Shown here: positions 57,536 through 64,000 of the stretch, piece by piece
Numbering within the stretch: position 1 is the stretch's first letter
Layout: every line of letters begins with the position of its first letter
NCBI GenBank assembly: GCA_023614405.1
Contig: CM042697.1
Location: 467,648,744-467,712,743 of the forward strand
Source of the DNA: Avena insularis
Taxonomy: Eukaryota > Streptophyta > Magnoliopsida > Poales > Poaceae
Length of the DNA: 64,000 nt
Direction of reading: 5' to 3'
Position numbers and translations under genes: made by a program
The notes under the pieces: model-generated
What the model saw: the letters and a program-made list of their open reading frames with translations, nothing else
Told to the model about the DNA's origin: nothing
Database searches by the model: none

Positions 57536-60500
57536 TGTAACATCCCTAAAATCATGATTTCAAAGCTTGCATATCAATCATCCATGCATATAGATTTGAG
57601 ATCAAAATTCAAACTCCTTTCAGAAAACAAAAGCATTTGGTGTTATGAATTTATGTGGACAGATCTAATTCAAATGGCCAACACCATTTGAAAGTTTGGA
57701 AGTTTAGGAACTTGGTTGCTTGCCCTCATTGTTGAAAAGTTTGTGTGTAGAATTTAGACCAAAGTTTTCAAATTGGAAATAATTTCAAATCCCCTATTTC
57801 AAACATTTCCAAACCAAGTGCCTAGTCTCTGTTATTTTGTTCTCCAAGCTTAACCAAGCCTTTGCAAAGCAACCCCATGATTTTATGACTATATTTGAGA
57901 CTACTGCCCACTACAAAAATCCCAGAAAAAATTGAATTCAAATTGAACTTGATTTCATTTGAAAATCTATTTAGAAAATCGAAATAGAAAAGGAAAAGGA
58001 ATAAACAAAAGAAAAAGGCCGCGCGCCAGGTTTCCAGCCCAGTTTCTGAATAAGCCCAGTTAGCCCACCCGGGGGTTTTCTTTTCCTCTCTCACGCTGAA
58101 AGACGCACTCGACGATGACCAGACCCCACCTCCACCTCGCGACTTACCGACGAGCGGCCTTCTCCACGCCAGCATCCCCGATTCCACAGACGACCTCCGC
58201 CGCTGGCCGTTGCAGCGCTGATCTCGCGAGCTTAATGGACATTGATTCAGCGAGCGTTACCTGTCGAGCCTCGGGCTATAAGATCCCCCTTCCTCGCGAC
58301 CATTTCCCCCAAATCAATTTTGCCTTCACGCCACCAGGCTGCCCACGACTCGCACGACTCCGCCGCTGTTCCGACGACTGCGCCGGCGAATTCCGGTGAG
58401 CCTCGTGTTCCCCTCTGCTTCCCATTCATGCTATCTTGTTCAGTGAGTCTCGGCGCATCTACTGACACACCCCACTTACCTTCGCATGACCCGTAGCTCC
58501 AGCAACGTTGACGACTGGCCGCCACCGTCTTCTGCACGAACTCCGGCGACCTCCCTCCGTAAGTAGACACCGCCCCTTGCCCTCTGACTGATATGCCTAG
58601 AATCCCCGTCGTCTTGCGCATCTAACAGTACTCCTATTTTTGCTTAGCGCAACGAGGAACCTCGCCAACGTCAACAACTGACCGTGCCGACGTCTGTCTC
58701 TACTCCGACGAGCAATCATCGCCGTGTCAGCGCGCCCCTTCGCAAACCAACACCACGTCGAGCTTCAGCACGCCTTTGCGGTTCTGGTAAGCATCCCCCT
58801 TCCTCCCCGGGCGACCTAGAGCGTCGGCACCGCCGTAGTCAGACGCGCCGCCGCCAGTCAACACCGCTAGCGCCGCTCGTTCCTGGTCAGATGATTTTAG
58901 CCGTCAGATCTAGATCCTACGCGTAGAAACAGATCACTTAACGAAGGGGTATGGACAGATCTGAGCCGCGCAACGCTAGTTAGAAACAACGGCACAGAGA
59001 GGTGATCCGGTGCGAACCGGTACGCGCCAGTGATACTGCGACACGTGGCTAGAGTTTAAATCAAAAACAGAATTTAAATCAGATTTAGATCCAAACTTCA
59101 AACAGCTATAACTTTTGATTGCCACGTTGGAATTTTGCAAACTTTATACCGTTGGATTCAGTGAATCAAGAACTTTATGGTTATGCAAAGTGTTTAACAA
59201 ATAGTAACCATTAAAATGACTTTGTTTGTAGAAACAAGTTTAGGCCCTTTTTGATTATAGCTTTTGTTTAGCAAATTGTTTTAGGGCTAAATAAGTTTAT
59301 TTGGCAAACTTTGTGACTTGTTATGTTTCTGTAGCATGCACTTGCTTGGTAGAGATTTCAAATTCACCACTTAGTAATTTCTTGCATGCATGCATTCATA
59401 ATTTTTGATTGTATATAAATTGTGTGTAATTGTATGCTATAAATTTTGTGTAGATTCTGCTAGTGACTGTGATTGTGAAGAGTGATACTCTCCCCATTAC
59501 CAAGGCAAGTGATATTTTCATGAATATTTCTATCCTATGTTTTGTACTAGCATTAGATATTTTGCTAAGTCTTGCATACTACTCTTTGCCAAATGAAAGG
59601 TTGGGAAATCCTAAGTAGTTTAGAATGGTAGAATTGCTAGGGAATTTTCCTAAGTTAAGTTATCATGCCATGCTTAGCCTAGCTATTAGCAAACAAGGGT
59701 TGGTGAAAATCTATACTTACTATGGTGAAAATATTTCTAAGTCATGAGGCTTATGCTTTCCTAATAAAACAACTAAGTCAAATGAACCTCTTGGGTGGAA
59801 TGGAAAGATTGGGTTATGTTGAGTGGTTACACAAGGCCATGGATTTGGCTTGTGTATCACACTTGTGGAATGCCACCCAGGCACAAAGGGATTTGGAGGC
59901 CAAGTGTTGAGAAAGCTTATAGTGCAGCCACTTGGCAAAATGAGCTCTGCCTTGATCATATAGGTAGCTAGAACTTAGTCTCATGGACAGTTGGTGGTAG
60001 TGGGATTGATAGGTTGAACGCAGCCCATTTGACTAAGGGAAGGCTTCAAAGGTCCTGCCTTGGGAAACCAAGTCCGTGGGGAAAGTGCACAACCTCTGCA
60101 GATGGAAAACCTAAGTACTTAGCCAAGTCCATGGCAATGGACAACTTGAGCATCAAGACATGGAAGCTACAAGAATCTCATCACTCCAACTTCTAAGTAA
60201 AACTTGTGGGTGAACAAGGGTAAAAAACCCAATGTCTATTGGAGGTTCCTTGGGAAAGTTTTGACAAAGAAAAACTTAGTGTTTTCAACTAATAGGAAAA
60301 ACCTATTTTTGAAGCAAAGCAAGCCAAGCTACACTTAGCCAAATTGCATATAGCAATATAGTCCACTTAAAATTTACTAAGGTATCACTTGCCAATACTA
60401 TTCCAAAGTATTGACCCAATGTGGCTGTAACTTATGATGTTGCAGGTTATTCAGATGATGACTAGGTGTCATGAGTCTACACTCAACATGCTTGCCTGTG

Positions 60501-60721
60501 GCACATGAAGATGAAGACTTGTGTTTATTTACTTGTTCCAAAACTCTTGTATTAGGCCTATGGCCCTGAGTTGTAAAAGACTATGTTTATCTCTGGAATG
60601 GATGTAATAAATGACCTTTGTATCTGTGTTCTTCATCTTAAACTGTGGATGCTAGCATTGATCCAGGGACTAGCATTGCAATCACAGGGATCCTTCTCCT
60701 TTACAAAGGAGGGGTCTAACA
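57536..60721 (+). repeat. 3' LTR of the gypsy element
   Basis: 3186 bp, nearly the same as 48044-51223. Differences cluster near 58017-58215 (small indels in the GC-rich promoter region), with scattered substitutions elsewhere. TATA, splice-like sites and AATAAA are all retained. Confidence 0.95.
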
Positions 60722-60825
60722 AGGAGGAGGATGAGGATGCCGAGGATGACGAGGATGACGATGACTACTGAGTTGTTGGGGCGCTAGTGTAGGTATTTTC
60801 CCTTTTTTGGCGTTTCGATGCCAAA

Positions 60826-61194
60826 GGGGGAGAAGACATTCTCATCGGTTTGCATGGGATTTGGGATTTGCGACTATCTGCCTTTATTTGCCTTTTATTT
60901 GCATATTCGAACTTGAACTTTATGTGTGTTATCTGCTGTTCTTATGTGTGTCTATGACTATGTGCTTGTGTGCACCAACTATTGTAACTCATGTGAGATC
61001 TATGTGTGCTATCGTTGATATTATCTTCCTTACATGATTCACTTCATTATCTTGATCTATGTGTGCTATCGTTGATATTATGTTCCTTACATGATTTACT
61101 TCATTATCTTGCTGCACATAGTCAGGGGGAGCCACATTTATATGTTATTCCATGCAAATCACTTGTTGTCATCGAACACCAAAAAGGGGGAGAT
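60826..61194 (+). promoter_or_regulatory. Polypurine tracts before the Sirevirus 3' LTR
   Basis: GGGGGAG at 60826, 61125 and 61186. The last, in CAAAAAGGGGGAGAT, adjoins the LTR and is the main plus-strand primer. The others may serve as additional primers. Confidence 0.7.
60997..61110. repeat. 57-bp tandem duplication
   Basis: GATCTATGTGTGCTATCGTT begins at 60997 and 61054; both units run to CATTATCTT with two or three differences. Confidence 0.9.
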
Positions 61195-62398
61195 TGAAAG
61201 GGCATTTATTGTCATAATCACTTTTAGTGTTTGTTAACAACAAGTAGATCATTTTACAGTTTGTTATTGTCCACATGTTGGTATTATCATTGATAAACAG
61301 CACCCACACTCTTGGGAAAAGACCACATTCATATGCCTCTGTTCTGGAAACTCCAGACCAGAGTCTTCGGTGTGGTCCGGAGTTTTCGGTTCAGTCTCCG
61401 GTGGTGCCTCCCAGGATCTGGCTGGGACATTCTAACTAGGGGTCCGGAGGCTGCACCGGAGGTTACTCCGGAGTCTCCGGACTTTGTCCAGTCCGGAGTC
61501 TCAGGTGTTGTAAGACCGGAGTCTCCGGTGTTGCTAGGTGAGAATTGGTCTGGGTCAGTCAGAAGGGCAGTCTGGAGGCTGGTCCGGAGATTGGCCGGAG
61601 TCTCCGGTCTGAATTTTCTACAACGGTCAGAAAACGGTTTGAGGAGGGGGCTGCCTATAAAAAGGGACCCTTATATTCTTCCTCCAGTTGCTCGAGCTGC
61701 TCAAGAACACCAACCCTATTAGAGCCACCAAATCTACAAGATCTCTTCATCCAACCATCCAAAGTCATTGATCTTTGGAGAATCGAAGGAGGAGGCCTTG
61801 ATTTACATCTTCACCAAGAGAGATCTTCATTTCCCCCTCATTCACTTGAGGGCCCCCAAGCTCTAGTGTTTCATTGGAAACCCTAACTTTGATTTGGTTC
61901 TTACAAGCTTGTCTTTGATTTGCCTTGACAGTTTGCTTGTATTTGGGAGCCTCCAATTCAGTTGTGGATGCGTGCCCCAAACTTGTTGTAAAGGTGCCGG
62001 CTTCCACCTCGAAGGTTGTCGATATAGTGGAAGGTGAATCGAGCCCATTGGGGTGAGGTTCATCGGAGAACAAGGGAGGCCTCTCATGGCGTTGGTGGTT
62101 TAAAACCACCCCCTCTCCAAACGTAGACGTACTTCCCCTCAAAAGGAAGGAACTACGGGAAACAAATCCTTGTGTCTCCGCGTCCACTCCTTTGGTTACT
62201 TCTATCCTTTACCGCACTTTACTTACTTGTTCTTGCTTAGTGTTGTGCTAGATTGTGCATGGTTGACATACAGGTAAATTCACCATAGTTGCATATTCTA
62301 AAGAATTTACCTTTCTTGTTAAACCCTAACTTGAAAAAGAATAAAATTTGAAGTAGCACCTATTCACCCCCCCTCTAGGTGCCCATACGATCCTTTCA
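61195..62398 (+). repeat. 3' LTR of the Sirevirus
   Basis: 1204 bp, matching 38090-39318 with more differences than the gypsy LTR pair shows, mainly in the palindrome region (61350-61610). Consistent with being the older, outer element. Confidence 0.9.
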
Positions 62399-62403
62399 AC
62401 ATG

Positions 62404-63744
62404 CCTCGATCAAACGGTGAAAAAAGTGGCGGAACAAACCCGACGAAAAAAGAAGGAAAAAATAGTATGGGCCGAAACAAAATTAAGGTGGGACCAGAAT
62501 AAAAAACTATGTTATTTTGGTTGATTAGAGGTTGATCGTTTGTGTGCATATGGTCTAAAATCCATATTCAAATAGCCAACCGATCCCTCCCAAGGCCAGC
62601 GCCGCTCCTCAGTCTCTCCACCGATCCCGACACCCTCCGGCCCAACGCCACTCGACCACCTCCCGCCAATGACCATAGCCGCCGCCCTCCTCGATCCGCC
62701 ATTGTGAGCACATCCCGCCAATGAACGGAGCTGCCGTCGCCGCCGTCTCACTCCCCCTCTCCGCTCGATCATCGCGTCGCCGCCTTGATCTGCTTTGAAG
62801 GTGAGGGGTGCGCAGTGACGGAGGCGACGAGGCTAGGTATGATTGTCAAATCAAGAACACACGCACATCACCAGTATTTTAAAATCAGAATTAGAGGCCA
62901 ATGAATTTTATGTCAAAGCTTGATAGAAGTAATCAATAGTTAGAGAAAATGACAGGCAACAGAACCGGACGGAACTCGACGGAACGAAAAGTTCCGTCCC
63001 AATCAGTGTAAAACAACTTTTGTAACAGTATTATGTAATAGCAACTAGTTGAATGTCCGTGCGTTGCTACATACACACGTATAAACATAATTCATGTGAA
63101 TAATGTCAATGACATAGAGAATTGAACAAATTTTAATTAACAAAAGAATACAATTTGAGTTACCAAAATCACGGTAGTCGTTCCTATAGCCCACGACTTC
63201 GTAGAGTGCATCTATCACCATCCCATATTAGAGAACAATAATCATGGTGGGCTTTCTACTCTTGCCTCGAAGTTTTTAAATATCTACAATTTCCAAAATA
63301 ATTTAGCAAGGTTCGAAAGCCCCAAAGGAGGCTACATTCCTCTCCTTTCCTTCTTGTAAACATAGCATGAGATTAGGAACCTTCTAATTCGGGATTAAAC
63401 TAACCCAAAAAAGATTAACAAAACACAATTTCTGCTCCTAATTTTTAAATATCCAGATACCACTTTAGAATAGTTTTATGGAAGATAACTTTATTAGATG
63501 AAATAATTGTAGAACATTCAACAACAACGACAAAAAGAAAAGGATGAGATAATCATGCCAAAACATCACTTGATAATCCAATGAGTTGTCTTTTTTGGTA
63601 ATTTGGTATATGCCTGTCGGAGTTGCTACCATCATAGAGGTCCTGCCATACCTCCTTATAGAGCTAGCCCTAAGCAGATCCTTCTCTATCGTCCACCTCA
63701 GCGCCACCTTCCGTTCCATCCAATCTTTCAATTAATTGTATAAA
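62404..63744. other. Intergenic DNA right of the Sirevirus
   Basis: Continuation of the sequence broken at 38085. 62575-62800 is GC-rich with short frames on both strands, none recognised. GTCCGTGCGTTGCTACATAC at 63055 resembles a widespread grass repeat end. AT-rich thereafter. Confidence 0.35.
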
Positions 63745-63752
63745 CTACATTA

Positions 63753-64000
63753 TTTCTCTCGAAATAGGCTTTCGCCCCGCTTTATAAATAAAGCAAACAG
63801 GTGAGACCGCTGCTGGGCCAGACAGCACATCGCCCAAAGGAACAAACAGCATAGGATACAAGGCGCCGGGTAGAACCCAAGCCCTACACGAAACGCAAGA
63901 AGAAAGAAAAGAAAAAGAAAGCCGAGAACGGTGGTGTGCCGAAAACGGAAGCAACTCACAACCGGTGCGCCCCCCCAAAGACATACCACCACACAACCCA
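63753..64000 (-). mobile_element. LINE 3' end, continues past the window
   Basis: On the minus strand the end reads TTTATAAAGCGGGGCGAAAG followed by CCTATTTCGAGAGAAATAA, the typical tail of grass LINEs. Upstream sequence runs off the window edge, so only about 250 bp are seen. Confidence 0.55.

Larger units (their letters stand above)
48044..60721 (+). mobile_element. Ty3/gypsy chromovirus retrotransposon, nearly intact, with two extra ORFs
   Basis: LTRs 48044-51223 and 57536-60721 (TGTAACATCCC...GGGTCTAACA), with AGGAG duplicated at 48039-48043 and 60722-60726. 12,678 bp. The LTRs are about 3.2 kb and very alike, so it is the youngest large insertion here. It contains a primer site, two ORFs ahead of gag, a gag-pol frame with two stops, a C-terminal chromodomain and a polypurine tract. 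Integrase follows RNase H, which is the gypsy order. Confidence 0.95.
46078..60771 (+). pseudogene. Sirevirus env-like ORF, split by the gypsy insertion
   Basis: The main frame runs from about 46473 to 48043 and resumes at 60727-60771 beyond the gypsy element and its AGGAG repeat, in the same frame, with an acidic Asp/Glu-rich tail crossing the insertion point. Two TAG codons interrupt it (46832-46834 and 47912-47914). A 13-base first exon with ATG at 46078, a GTACCT donor at 46091 and a CACAG acceptor at 46472 would join in frame. Visible motifs are a basic N-terminus (SSRPRRTKAKSQR), EDPRYWRKEQAVF, HLVQQFYATVVFGSD, TMVWMTGTTRCT and HDFANVIF, which resemble the plant transposon protein family found in large plant retroelements. 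I see no convincing signal peptide or transmembrane helix, so env-like refers to position only. Confidence 0.65.
38090..62398 (+). mobile_element. Ty1/copia retrotransposon of Sirevirus type, with nested gypsy element
   Basis: LTRs at 38090-39318 and 61195-62398 (TGAAAGG...CCTTTCA), with ACATG duplicated at 38085-38089 and 62399-62403. Gene order is gag, protease, integrase, RT, RNase H, so copia. A third env-like ORF after pol, near-palindromic CCGGAGTCTCCGG clusters in the LTR and several GGGGGAG purine tracts are features described for Sireviruses. Without the nested gypsy element (48044-60721) and its duplicated AGGAG it measures about 11.6 kb. Coding regions carry several frameshifts and stops, so it is non-autonomous now. 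Confidence 0.9.

Noticed and set aside
60583..60771. Separate small acidic protein gene
   Set aside because: Its first part is LTR sequence and its acidic tail belongs to the split env-like ORF.
1..64000. tRNA, rRNA or snoRNA genes
   Set aside because: No cloverleaf with conserved A and B boxes or rRNA core sequence was noticed by eye; the TGGTATCAGAGC matches are retrotransposon primer sites.

Overview
This is repeat-dominated plant nuclear DNA, most likely from a large-genome grass (Pooideae, probably the wheat/barley tribe). The reasons are nested LTR retrotransposons, CACTA elements with TTTAGTCCCGGTT-type subterminal repeats, Stowaway MITEs and GC-rich first exons. No bacterial, organellar or RNA genes were found. 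Ordinary host genes are few: a multipass membrane protein cut by the left edge (1-893), a two-exon GRF-type zinc-finger gene (33984-34515, + strand) and a small charged protein gene with one frameshift (35415-35919, - strand).

Left third (0.9-11.1 kb): a Stowaway MITE; two Mutator-like elements with long terminal inverted repeats and near-perfect 9-bp target duplications (3232-4431 and 8644-9519); a CACTA remnant with a degenerate transposase gene (5991-7502); and an array of diverged exon-like units on the minus strand (9.64-10.9 kb).

11.1-25.6 kb is one deep nest. The outermost layer is a poly(A)-type retroinsertion (11112-25550, 15-bp target duplication) whose 5' end is a piece of a SWEET sugar-transporter gene. 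Inside it sits an old Ty1/copia element on the minus strand (12347-25181, target duplication CTACT). One LTR of that element holds two solo LTRs in opposite orientation and a further 1-kb insertion of mixed origin.

26-29.3 kb is a CACTA element carrying a deleted AP2/ERF-like gene and a 5'-truncated LINE. 30.5-32.3 kb is a dispersed repeat interrupted by a PIF/Harbinger element. 36.5-37.1 kb is a tandem duplication.

38.1-62.4 kb is a Ty1/copia element of Sirevirus type (target duplication ACATG). It has gag, protease, integrase, RT/RNase H, a third env-like ORF, LTR palindromes and several GGGGGAG tracts. Its env-like ORF is split by a younger Ty3/gypsy chromovirus (48044-60721, target duplication AGGAG). 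That gypsy element carries two additional ORFs ahead of gag. The start codons of all three reading-frame blocks lie directly after candidate 3' splice sites, and its very long LTR contains candidate leader introns. The right edge enters the 3' end of another LINE.

The most interesting points are the possible alternatively spliced multi-ORF layout of the gypsy element, a possible internal promoter before the env-like ORF of the Sirevirus built from the same palindromes as its LTR, and the SWEET-retroelement chimera. All calls are by eye; no database search was run.
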